DNA of 13,179 nucleotides. Origin: Sphingomonadales bacterium (GTDB taxonomy: Bacteria; Pseudomonadota; Alphaproteobacteria; Sphingomonadales; Emcibacteraceae). The notes beneath the pieces were generated by a model that did not search any database, was not told where the DNA came from, and saw only the letters and a program-made list of their open reading frames with translations. Made by a program: the position numbers and the translations under genes. The stretch spans positions 1-13,179 of the forward strand of contig DRKK01000376.1 of assembly GCA_011051815.1 (NCBI GenBank), read 5' to 3'. Below, piece after piece: positions 1 to 8,000 of the stretch; within the stretch, counting starts at the first letter, position 1, and the number at the start of each line of letters is the position of its first letter.

Positions 1-384
1 TTAGCCGTCAAAATCACCGGGTCAATTCCCCTGTTCCTTCTGGGGACCGCCTTGTTTCTTTATGCCATGACGGCGCTGGGGATCATGCTCTCAACATTTG
101 CCAGATCCATGCCCCAATTCGCCCTGCTGGCCATTCCGTTTTTTGTGGTGATGAATATGCTGTCAGGCGGCACCTCGCCCCTTGAAGGTATGCCAAAATC
201 CCTGCAAATTATTATGCAGGCGGCCCCGTCAACCCATTTTACCAGCTTTGCCCAGGCCGTTCTATTTCGCGGCGCCGGCATAGACATCGTCTGGCCCCAA
301 ATGCTGGCCATGTTAGCCATTGGTACTGTGCTGTTCCTCCTGGCCCTGATCCGCTTTCGCGCCACCATGTCTGCGGCCCGTTAA
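1..384 (+). CDS. ABC-2 type transporter permease, YhhJ-like (3' fragment)
   Basis: This is the last 127 codons of an inner-membrane permease; the gene begins before the window, and the frame is open from base 1 to a TAA at 382-384. The fragment has two long hydrophobic stretches near its start and a last one near its end, separated by a loop. The order of motifs (ALGIMLSTFARS, then NMLSGGTSPLEGMP, then APSTHFTSFAQAVLFRGAG, then a final helix ending in LIRFR) matches the C-terminal half of ABC-2 type permeases. It is closest in my reading to YhhJ, which sits with an RbbA/YhiI-type ATPase and a HlyD-like protein in other Proteobacteria. Those partners would lie upstream, outside the window. The substrate is not known. 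The TTG at 52 is internal to the gene, not its start. Confidence 0.85.
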   Translation, partial: LAVKITGSIPLFLLGTALFLYAMTALGIMLSTFARSMPQFALLAIPFFVVMNMLSGGTSPLEGMPKSLQIIMQAAPSTHFTSFAQAVLFRGAGIDIVWPQMLAMLAIGTVLFLLALIRFRATMSAAR

Positions 385-443
385 TATTATCTACCCCCTA
401 TATCTGGGCATCCGTCTAAGGCCATGATGGTCGATCGTTTCGC

Positions 444-614
444 ATGCTCACTATTATTGGTGGTCTAGTCTGGGCTGTGTCAGTGCAAGCAGGACGCCCC
501 AAACAGGCAGGCCTGAGCTTTGCCGCGTTCCTGTTTGCCCTTAGCCGTATCGGTTCAAATGCGGCCCCCGTTATCAATATTGCTCATCGCCCTTCATGTC
601 GATTGACCACATAA
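444..614 (+). CDS. Possible small membrane-like ORF (56 aa), doubtful
   Basis: An ATG at 444 opens 56 codons to a TAA at 612-614. The predicted peptide has two hydrophobic segments (TIIGGLVWAVSV and LSFAAFLFAL) separated by a basic linker (GRPKQAG), which looks more protein-like than random DNA. Against it: there is no Shine-Dalgarno sequence, the last 14 codons run antisense into the DUF983 gene, and I recognise no family. It could be a real small membrane protein, a remnant of a longer gene, or chance. No other gene-like content is seen between 385 and 573. Confidence 0.2.
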   Translation: MLTIIGGLVWAVSVQAGRPKQAGLSFAAFLFALSRIGSNAAPVINIAHRPSCRLTT

Positions 615-948
615 AGCCGACCACGGCACCTTTCAGGATAGGGAGCAGGGTCAGGGCGAGGGTTAGGGCGATGGCAGGCCAGAAGATCATCTGGAACAGG
701 GTGGAAGGATGAAAATTAATCTCCACCAGGACCAGCAAAGGCACCACGATATGGCCGACAATCAATATGGTCAGGTAAGGCGGAAAATCATCAGCGCGAA
801 TATCGCCGATGGGGGCCGCGCACTGGGGGCACGTCGGTTTGAGCTTTAAATATCCGGCAAAGATATTGGCCCTCTCACAACTGGGACATTGACGGCGCAG
901 ACCGGATTTGATGGACCGGGCCTTGCCGTGGCGGGGGAAGTTACTCAT
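574..948 (-). CDS. DUF983 family zinc-ribbon membrane protein
   Basis: This is a 124-residue protein of the DUF983 family, whose biochemical role is not established. Family members are common in Alphaproteobacteria and often lie near cytochrome oxidase genes, but no such genes are present here. The N-terminal cytosolic part has two CxxC knuckles (C21/C24 and C40/C43), as in a small zinc ribbon. A DFPPYLTI motif follows and leads into two predicted membrane segments at about residues 56-78 and 83-113. The length is normal for the family. The ATG start overlaps the stop of the upstream dehydrogenase as ATGA (945-948), so translation is probably coupled; it is the last gene of the slyX operon. 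Confidence 0.85.
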   Translation of the reverse strand: MSNFPRHGKARSIKSGLRRQCPSCERANIFAGYLKLKPTCPQCAAPIGDIRADDFPPYLTILIVGHIVVPLLVLVEINFHPSTLFQMIFWPAIALTLALTLLPILKGAVVGFMWSIDMKGDEQY

Positions 949-1823
949 TTGACTGTCCTTAAACGGGGGATCAGGCTGGAGGGATCATACCGCCCACCGC
1001 CCGATTGTTGAATTTCCTTGTAATAGTCATTGACCACAGTGGTCACCGGCAGGGCCGCGCCATTTTGTCGCGCCTCAGCCAGTACGATATCCAGATCCTT
1101 GCGCATCCAGTCCACGGCGAAACCGAAATCAAACTGATCATCGATCATGGTTTGCGCGCGGTTTTCCATCTGCCAGCTTTGGGCCGCGCCCTTTGAAATA
1201 ACATCAATGACGGCGGCGGCATCCAGCCCGGCGGCCTCGGCAAAGTTAATCCCCTCCGACAGGGCCTGAACCAACCCGGCAATGCAAATCTGATTGACCA
1301 TCTTGGCCAGTTGCCCGCTTCCGGCCCCGCCCAACAATTTTGTTTTCCGGGCGTAGCATTGCAAACTTGGATCTGTTTTTTCAAATATTGCCTTATTCCC
1401 ACCGACCATGATGGTCAGCTGGCCATTTTCCGCCCCGGCCTGACCGCCAGAGACGGGCGCATCCAAAAAATGCAGGCCCGCCGTCTGTGCCAGCGCGTCA
1501 AGCTCCCGCGCCAGACTTGCGGAGGCGGTGGTATGGTCCACAAAAACGGCCCCTTTTTTCATGGCCCCAAAGGCCCCGTCCGCGCCAAGCGTGATGGTCC
1601 GCACATCATCATCATTACCAACACAGGCAAAGACAATATCCGCATCCCGAACCGCATCGGCCGGGGTCACGGCATGGATTCCACCGTATTCCGTGATCCA
1701 ACGAACGGCTTTTTCTGTGGTCCGGTTATAGACAGCGACCTCATACCCGGCTTTTTGCAGATGGCCGGCCATGGGATAGCCCATCACGCCCAGGCCCAGA
1801 AAGGCAAGTTTTTCCCTGATCAT
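945..1823 (-). CDS. NAD(P)-dependent beta-hydroxyacid dehydrogenase (3-hydroxyisobutyrate dehydrogenase family)
   Basis: This is a full-length (292 aa) cytosolic oxidoreductase of the beta-hydroxyacid dehydrogenase family, which includes 3-hydroxyisobutyrate dehydrogenase, tartronate semialdehyde reductase (GarR) and succinic semialdehyde reductases. A Rossmann nucleotide site is visible at residues 10-15 (GLGVMG). It is followed after the second strand by NRT (33-35), a pattern that often goes with NADP(H) preference. The substrate signature DAPVSGG is at 121-127, and the catalytic lysine is K174 in KMVNQ. The exact substrate cannot be read from sequence; with no valine-degradation or glycolate genes nearby, context does not decide it. 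It starts 9 bases after slyX, with an AAGGA ribosome binding site at the slyX stop, and overlaps the DUF983 gene by 4 bases. Confidence 0.9.
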   Translation of the reverse strand: MIREKLAFLGLGVMGYPMAGHLQKAGYEVAVYNRTTEKAVRWITEYGGIHAVTPADAVRDADIVFACVGNDDDVRTITLGADGAFGAMKKGAVFVDHTTASASLARELDALAQTAGLHFLDAPVSGGQAGAENGQLTIMVGGNKAIFEKTDPSLQCYARKTKLLGGAGSGQLAKMVNQICIAGLVQALSEGINFAEAAGLDAAAVIDVISKGAAQSWQMENRAQTMIDDQFDFGFAVDWMRKDLDIVLAEARQNGAALPVTTVVNDYYKEIQQSGGGRYDPSSLIPRLRTVK

Positions 1824-1832
1824 ATGATGTCC

Positions 1833-2045
1833 TTAATAATGGGGTGGTTTTTCATGGGGCATCTCCCCCTCTTCTACGGGATTCTCCAGATTTTCCAGCC
1901 GTTGTTTTGCCTGAGCAAGACGCTTTTTCAGGCGATCAATTTCCGTCCATTGCTGGCTGACCATATCGCTCAAATCCTGAATCTGCTGATCCTGATAGGC
2001 GATGGTCTGTTCAATTTGTGAAAGTCGTTCGTCGTTCGTCGTCAT
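1833..2045 (-). CDS. slyX: SlyX family protein
   Basis: This 70-residue protein is almost entirely a heptad-patterned coiled coil (about residues 5-55: LSQIEQTIAYQDQQIQDL and onward). It has an acidic linker and the PPHY C-terminus typical of SlyX. The length is normal. The function of SlyX is unknown; the name comes from linkage to slyD in E. coli. It is the first gene of a three-gene operon. The ATG at 2045 is preceded by AAGG/AGGG purine runs. The codons for the first residues lie in a 7-base tandem repeat (GTCGTTC, 2.9 copies at about 2024-2043), which may be length-variable. Confidence 0.88.
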   Translation of the reverse strand: MTTNDERLSQIEQTIAYQDQQIQDLSDMVSQQWTEIDRLKKRLAQAKQRLENLENPVEEGEMPHEKPPHY

Positions 2046-2060
2046 AACCCTGCCTTATTT

Positions 2061-2073
2061 ATACCTATGGTAT
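2061..2073. promoter_or_regulatory. Palindrome ATACC-TAT-GGTAT, operator-like
   Basis: An inverted repeat with 5-base arms and a 3-base centre lies in the 94-base divergent gap between slyX and the propeller gene. It overlaps TTTATA (2058-2063), which read on the - strand is a possible -10 (TATAAA) for slyX. It shares TACC/GGTA half-sites with the second palindrome at 2092-2105, centre to centre about 31.5 bases, or three helical turns. The binding protein is not known. Confidence 0.4.
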
Positions 2074-2091
2074 ATCCTACTTGGGATATGC

Positions 2092-2105
2092 TTTACCATG
2101 GTAAA
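2092..2105. promoter_or_regulatory. Perfect 14-base palindrome TTTACCATGGTAAA, operator-like
   Basis: This perfect 14-base palindrome is 35 bases upstream of the propeller gene. Its right arm overlaps TAAAAT (2102-2107), a possible -10 for that gene, with TTGGGA (2081-2086) as a weak -35 at 15-base spacing. A third inverted repeat, ATATCC-N6-GGATAT (2072-2089), fills the space between the two palindromes. A regulator binding here could control both divergent genes. Confidence 0.45.
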
Positions 2106-2139
2106 ATAACCATATTGGGCAATTTTTGGAGATTACAAG

Positions 2140-3252
2140 ATGACTATTCATCACAGGTTTGGCCTGTTGCTACTTTGTCTGGCCAGCATTTTTCTGATCA
2201 GCCCGGCAGAGGCAGTATCGCCCACAGTAATAAAAATGATACAGGACAAGGCCGCTATCTCTATGGAGAAATTGCGGACACATATGATGGCCGGGGATGA
2301 TGTTTCCAAAATTGTTCCCATGATGAAAAATGTAAAAACATTGGCGGACAAGGGTGAATTTGACGCGGCAAACCGCCTGCTGGATAAAATTCTGCTCTCC
2401 TTCAGCGCATTGGAAATGCCGGAAATGCCGGATAGCGCACCAGTCTTTATCAACCCCAGACAAGTGACGGTCACGGGCTATAAACAGAGCGTTATGGAGG
2501 CTTTTATCACCGGGGACGGGCAGTATCTGTTTTTCAACAATGACACGGGTGACAACCCCAAAACCGACAAGGATATTTTCTATGCCCGGCGAATCAATGA
2601 TGTAACCTTTAAATTCATGGGGGAGATAAAGGGGGTCAACAGCGCAGAAGTAGACGGCGTGCCGACCATGGACCGGATGGGTAATTTCTATTTTGTCTCC
2701 GCCCGGAATTACAGCAAGCCCAACCGCTTTGCTACCCTTTACAGCGGGAAATTTAAAGATGGCCGGGTCAGTGATCTGAAAGCCCATCCTGAGGTTTCCC
2801 TAAATCTTCCGGGCTGGTTGAATATGGATGTGGAAATCAGTGCGGATGGTAAGACCCTCTATACGACCCAGACCTATTTCAGCAACGACATGCCTGAGCA
2901 ATCCTATTTTCAGGTGGCCCATTTAAAGGATGGTAAATTTGAAATTGACAGCCATTCCAACGCTATCTTCGATCGCATAAATACGGCCGACATTGAATAT
3001 GGGGCGTCCATATCCTCGGACGGGCGGGAGCTATATTTTACCCGCCTGACGTTTAAAAACGGTGGTAAATTTACCAGCTATTACGCCACCCGCCCTGATA
3101 AGAAAACGCCCTTTTCCACCCCCCGACCGATCACAGCCATCAACGGCTATGCCGAGGCGCCGGCCATTACCGCAGATGGCCGCCTGCTGTATTTTCATAA
3201 AAAAACTGGCGATCACTTTCAGCTTTTTGTTTTGGAACGTGCTGCAAATTAA
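2140..3252 (+). CDS. Exported PD40/TolB-like beta-propeller protein
   Basis: This is a 370-residue protein predicted to be secreted to the periplasm. A signal peptide is visible (MTIHHR, hydrophobic core at 8-21, likely cleavage after AEA at 23-25); there is no lipobox. Residues 28-92 look helical. From about residue 115 onward there are repeated blades carrying the PD40 pattern (hydrophobic-x-x-DG-x-x-LYF): ITGDGQYLFF near 123, ISADGKTLYT near 234, ISSDGRELYF near 290 and ITADGRLLYF near 343, plus a degenerate MDRMGNFYF copy. PD40 propellers such as TolB bind proteins or peptidoglycan-linked partners, but this is not TolB itself: it lacks the TolB N-terminal domain and tol/pal neighbours. 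GGAG at 2128-2131 is a good ribosome binding site 8 bases before the ATG. A 9-base tandem repeat (2412-2429) encodes EMPEMP. Confidence 0.75.
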   Translation: MTIHHRFGLLLLCLASIFLISPAEAVSPTVIKMIQDKAAISMEKLRTHMMAGDDVSKIVPMMKNVKTLADKGEFDAANRLLDKILLSFSALEMPEMPDSAPVFINPRQVTVTGYKQSVMEAFITGDGQYLFFNNDTGDNPKTDKDIFYARRINDVTFKFMGEIKGVNSAEVDGVPTMDRMGNFYFVSARNYSKPNRFATLYSGKFKDGRVSDLKAHPEVSLNLPGWLNMDVEISADGKTLYTTQTYFSNDMPEQSYFQVAHLKDGKFEIDSHSNAIFDRINTADIEYGASISSDGRELYFTRLTFKNGGKFTSYYATRPDKKTPFSTPRPITAINGYAEAPAITADGRLLYFHKKTGDHFQLFVLERAAN

Positions 3253-3485
3253 CCGGTTATCAAAGCGAAAATTTCATCCTTGAGGCGCAGGCGGTTTTTC
3301 TTCAAATCTTCCAGGACATTATCTGCTACGGCCTCTATCCCGGCCTCTATGCGGTTAATTTCCTCATTGACTGTATCATACGCCTGATGCAACTTGACAA
3401 AATGGGCATTGGATAGTTTCAGCTCATGCATTCTATCCAGATGATCACTGAATTCTTCGGCCAATGTATGATGAATATGAGTCAT
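3249..3485 (-). CDS. YdcH family (DUF465) protein
   Basis: This 78-residue basic helical protein fits the YdcH/DUF465 family: an N-terminal EEFSDHLDRMHELK segment, a central HFVKLHQAYDTVNEEINRIE helix, and a terminal LKKNRLRLKDEIFALI helix. The family is widespread in Proteobacteria and its function is unknown. It converges on the propeller gene, and the two stop codons overlap in ATTAA (3249-3252). AAGGA lies 10 bases before the ATG. A second ATG out of frame at 3513, with a GGAGG, starts a 22-codon reading frame that overlaps this start (see findings). Confidence 0.8.
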   Translation of the reverse strand: MTHIHHTLAEEFSDHLDRMHELKLSNAHFVKLHQAYDTVNEEINRIEAGIEAVADNVLEDLKKNRLRLKDEIFALITG

Positions 3486-3590
3486 ATATATGCTTTCCTT
3501 TTGGTTGGACCATTATCCTCCAAAGCATAATTTATGACCTGAACCGGACCTTGATTTACCTCAAGAAAAGACCCGTTCCGGCGTCATGGA

Positions 3591-5012
3591 TCACCGGGGT
3601 AATCTGGACTTTCCCATCAGGAACTCATCAACGGCGCGGGCGGCCTGACGGCCCTCGCGGATGGCCCATACCACCAAAGACTGGCCCCGGCGCATATCAC
3701 CGGCGGCAAAAATCTGGGGCAGGGATGTCTGGTAGCTGTTGGTATCAGCGGCCACATTACCGCGCCCGTCAAGGGCAACACCCAACTGGTCCAAAAGGCC
3801 CTCTTTCACCGGGTTGGTAAAGCCCATGGCCAGCAGGACTAGATCCGCGTCCAGCTCAAATTCACTGCCGTCAATTTTCTGGAATTTTTCATCCACCTGA
3901 TGACAGCGCAGGGCCGCCAGCTTGCCATCTTCCCCGGCAACAAATTCGGCGGTCATAACGCTCCATTCCCGGTCCGCGCCTTCTTCCTGAGAGGTAGAGG
4001 TACGCAGCTTCATAGGCCAGTTGGGCCAGGTCAGTTCCTTATTTTCCCGGTGGGGTGGTTTGGGCATAATTTCGATCTGGGTTACCGATACGGCCCCCTG
4101 ACGGAATGAGGTGCCCACACAGTCGGACCCCGTGTCCCCGCCGCCGATGACCACCACCCGCTTGCCAGCGGCCAGAATATCTTTTTTGTTGGGCAAGGGT
4201 TCGCCCGCGCCGCGCTGATTTTGCTGGATCAGGAAATCCATGGCGAAATGTACCCCGTCCAGATCCCTCCCGGGAATCGGCAGGTCACGAGGCTGTTCTG
4301 ATCCCCCGGCCAGAACCACCGCATCATAATGTTCCACCAACCGCTGGGCGGGAATATCCTTGCCCACCTCCATACTGGTCCAGAAAGTAACCCCTTCCTG
4401 TTCCATTTGCTGGCTGCGGCGGTCAATGAGTTTTTTTGACATTTTAAAGTCAGGAATGCCATAACGGAGCAACCCGCCCGGACGGCGGTTTTTCTCATAA
4501 ACGGCCACCTCATGCCCGGCGCGGGCCAATTGCTGAGCACACGCCAGACCCGCCGGGCCAGAGCCAACCACAGCAACCTTCCTGCCGGTTTTTACCGGTG
4601 GCAGATGGGGCGTGATCCAGCCCTCTTCCCAGCCCTTGTCCACGATGGCACATTCGATGGTTTTAATGGTCACCGGCTGATCATCAATGTTTAACGTACA
4701 GGCGGCCTCGCAAGGGGCCGGACAGATACGGCCGGTAAATTCGGGGAAATTATTGGTGGAGTGCAGTACATCCAGCGCCCCTTTCCAATCATCCTTCCAG
4801 ACCAGATCATTCCAGTCAGGAATCATATTATTGACCGGACAGCCCGTATGGCAGAAGGGAATCCCGCAATCCATGCAGCGGCCGCCCTGTAAAGAGACCA
4901 TATTATCCGGCAGAGGGTTGATAAATTCGTCATAATGACGCACCCGGTCCCCGGCGGGGGCATAGGTCCTCTCCTGACGGGTAAAATCCATAAATCCGGT
5001 TGGTTTGCCCAT
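3591..5012 (-). CDS. gltD: Glutamate synthase (NADPH) small subunit
   Basis: This is the full-length (473 aa) beta subunit of NADPH-type glutamate synthase. It takes electrons from NADPH through FAD and passes them over [4Fe-4S] clusters to the large subunit, where glutamate is formed. The N-terminal iron-sulphur domain has C46, C49, C54, C58 followed by C97, C101, C105. A FAD-binding GSGPAG is at 150-155, an NADPH-type GGGDTGSD at 290-297, and the C-terminal [19 protein letters not shown] closes the flavin site. All key residues are present. AAGGAG (5020-5025, - strand) lies 7 bases before the ATG and overlaps the gltB stop, so the two genes are cotranscribed and probably translationally coupled. 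I see no strong intrinsic terminator after it; a weak 5-bp hairpin is at 3550-3565. Confidence 0.97.
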   Translation of the reverse strand: MGKPTGFMDFTRQERTYAPAGDRVRHYDEFINPLPDNMVSLQGGRCMDCGIPFCHTGCPVNNMIPDWNDLVWKDDWKGALDVLHSTNNFPEFTGRICPAPCEAACTLNIDDQPVTIKTIECAIVDKGWEEGWITPHLPPVKTGRKVAVVGSGPAGLACAQQLARAGHEVAVYEKNRRPGGLLRYGIPDFKMSKKLIDRRSQQMEQEGVTFWTSMEVGKDIPAQRLVEHYDAVVLAGGSEQPRDLPIPGRDLDGVHFAMDFLIQQNQRGAGEPLPNKKDILAAGKRVVVIGGGDTGSDCVGTSFRQGAVSVTQIEIMPKPPHRENKELTWPNWPMKLRTSTSQEEGADREWSVMTAEFVAGEDGKLAALRCHQVDEKFQKIDGSEFELDADLVLLAMGFTNPVKEGLLDQLGVALDGRGNVAADTNSYQTSLPQIFAAGDMRRGQSLVVWAIREGRQAARAVDEFLMGKSRLPR

Positions 5013-5019
5013 TTTTCGT

Positions 5020-5025
5020 CTCCTT
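5020..5025 (-). promoter_or_regulatory. gltD ribosome binding site (AAGGAG)
   Basis: AAGGAG on the - strand, 7 bases before the gltD ATG, includes two bases of the gltB TAA stop. This geometry suits reinitiation by ribosomes finishing gltB and would keep the two subunits in step. Confidence 0.75.
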
Positions 5026-8000
5026 AATTCAATGTCTGGCCGGTATAGGCGGATAGCACCGTTTGCGTCGGAGCCATTTCCTGCAAGGCGCGGCGATATT
5101 CCACCGGCATGACCTTGACAAATTTCGGCAAATATTCTTCCTGATTATCCAATATGGCCCGGGCGCGTTTGCTGCCCGTAAAGCGCACATGGTTTTCCAG
5201 CAGGGTCACCAGCCGTTCCACATCATTCCCGGACATATTATTGCGCAAAATATCCACACGGCCATGACTTTCAAGGTCACCGGACTGATGTTTACGGGCC
5301 ATGTCGTCTTCTTCTGGCATAGGCTCCAGCTCCACCATGGCCAGATTGCACCGTTTCTCAAAATCCCCGGCTTCGTCCAGTACGTAGGCGATGCCGCCGC
5401 TCATCCCGGCGGCGAAATTGCGCCCCGTCTGGCCGATGACGACCACACAGCCGCCGGTCATATATTCACAGCCATGATCGCCGACCCCCTCAACCACAGC
5501 AATGGCCCCGGAATTGCGCACCGCAAAGCGTTCCCCGGCCACGCCCCGGAAATAACATTCGCCGCCGACCGCACCGTAAAGAACCGTATTGCCAACGATG
5601 ATGCTGTTTTTCGGATCAATCTTGCTGACCTTGGGCGGATAGATGATCAGCTGCCCGCCGCTCAGCCCCTTGCCCACATAATCATTGCCGTCCCCGGACA
5701 GCTCAAGGGTCACGCCCTTGGCCACAAAGGCGCCGAAACTCTGTCCCGCCGTGCCGGACAGTTTCACATGAATAGTGCCCTTAGGCAGACCGCCGTAGCC
5801 GTATTTTTCTGCCAGACGTCCAGACAGCAACGCGCCGCAGGAGCGGTCGGTGTTATTAATGTTTTCTTCAATGACCACCGGCGTTTTTGTCTCCAGCGCG
5901 TCTTTTGCCTTTTCCAATAGACGACGGTCCAATATATGGTCCAGATCATGCTCCTGACGGGCAGTGTTATATATGTCGCTGGCCTTTTCCGTCTTTGGCA
6001 TATGGAACAGCTTGCTGAAATCCAGCCCGTCCGCCTTCCAATGCCGGATAGCGTCATTCTTGCTGAGCAGGTCAGAGCGACCAATGATGTCATCCAGTTT
6101 GGTGACGCCCATCTCCGCCATGATTTTACGGACTTCTTCGGCAACAAAGAAGAAATAATTGACCACATGTTCCGGTTTGCCCATGAATTTACGGCGCAGG
6201 ACCGGGTCCTGGGTGGCGATACCCACGGGGCAGGTATTCAAATGGCATTTACGCATCATGATACAGCCGCTGGCGATCAGCGGTGCGGTAGCAAAGCCGA
6301 ACTCGTCGGCCCCCAACAACGCCCCGACAATCACATCCCGGCCTGTTTTCAAACCGCCGTCCACCTGAACGGAAATACGATCGCGGAGCTTGTTCAGCAC
6401 CAATGTCTGCTGAGTTTCCGCCAGACCCATTTCCCACGGGCTTCCGGCATTTTTGATACTGGTCAGCGGGCTGGCCCCGGTGCCACCGTCATAACCGGAT
6501 ATGGTCAGATGATCGGCCTTGGCCTTGGACACCCCGGCGGCCACGGTGCCAACCCCGATTTCCGAGACCAGCTTGACGCTGATCCGGGCCTTGGGGTTGA
6601 CGTTTTTCAGGTCATAGATCAGCTGTGCCAGATCCTCGATGGAGTAAATATCATGGTGCGGCGGCGGCGAAATCAAGCCCACCCCCGGCGTTGAATGGCG
6701 GACCTTGGCAATGACCGCGTCCACCTTGTGACCGGGCAGCTGTCCGCCCTCGCCGGGCTTGGCTCCCTGAGCCATTTTAATCTGAATTTCATCCGCATTG
6801 ACCAGATATTCGGTGGTCACACCAAAGCGGCCAGAGGCGACTTGCTTGATGGCACTGCGGCGCAAATCGCCGTTACGGTCGGGGGTGAAACGGTCCGGTT
6901 CCTCGCCGCCCTCTCCGGTATTGGACTTGCCGCCGATGCGGTTCATGGCGATGGCGAGGTTAGTATGGGCCTCGCGACTGATAGAGCCAAAGGACATGGC
7001 GCCAGTGACAAACCGCTTGACGATTTCACTGGCCGGTTCCACCTTATCCAGAGCAATTGGCTTATCCGCCAGTTTGATCTTAAACAGGCCGCGCGGGGTC
7101 AATAACCGTTCGGACTGTTCATTGATATTGTGCGCATAGGCGTCATATTGTTCCGCATTGTTACCGCGCACCGCATGTTGCAGGTTGCTGATACTGTCAA
7201 AGGTCCACATATGGTCCTCACCGCGCATACGCACAGCATATTCGCCGCCCACATCCAGCGCATTTTCGTAAACCAGACTGTCGGTGAAGGCCTGGTCATG
7301 GCGCATGACTGCCTCACGGGAAATCTCATTCAGCCCCACGCCTTCGATAGCACTTTGGGTCTTGGTGAAATATTTTTCGATAAAGGCACTGTTCAGGCCC
7401 ACCGCATCAAAAATCTGCGCGCCGCAATAGGATTGATAAGTGGAAATACCCATCTTGGACATGACCTTCAATATGCCCTTGTCAATGGCCTTGGTATAGC
7501 GGGCGCGAGCATCGCGGGGCGTAATGATGTCCCCGGCCAACGTCGGGGCCAGCGCGGTGATGGTTTCAAAGGCAAGGTATGGGTTGATTGCCTCTGCCCC
7601 ATATCCGGCCAACACACAAAAATGATGGACTTCGCGGGCTTCTCCGGTTTCTACTACCAGCCCCACAGAGGTCCGAAGCCCCTTGCGGATCAGATAATGG
7701 TGAACCGCCGAGGTGGCCAGCAGGGCCGGAATGGCGATACGTTCATCGCTGACCCCCCGGTCCGACAGGATGATAATATTATCGCCCTCTATCACCGATA
7801 CCTCGGCCAGAAGACAAATGCTTTCAATAGCATTATCCATGCCTGCCGCGCCCTCAGAGGCATCATAGGTCACATCAATCGTTACGGTTCTGAAATTATT
7901 ATCAGGAATATCACCGATGGTGCGAATTTTCTCCAGATCCTCATTGCTGAGGATGGGTTGGCGCACTTCAAGTCTTTTGTGGGTACCGACCCCTTCCAGA

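Noticed and set aside
1311..2021. 236-codon + strand frame opposite the dehydrogenase and slyX
   Set aside because: It is antisense to two well-supported genes in different frames, with no family resemblance and no ribosome binding site.
3541..3590. Intrinsic terminator after gltD
   Set aside because: The only stem near the gltD stop is 5 bp (3550-3554 with 3561-3565), without a convincing U-tract on the - strand.
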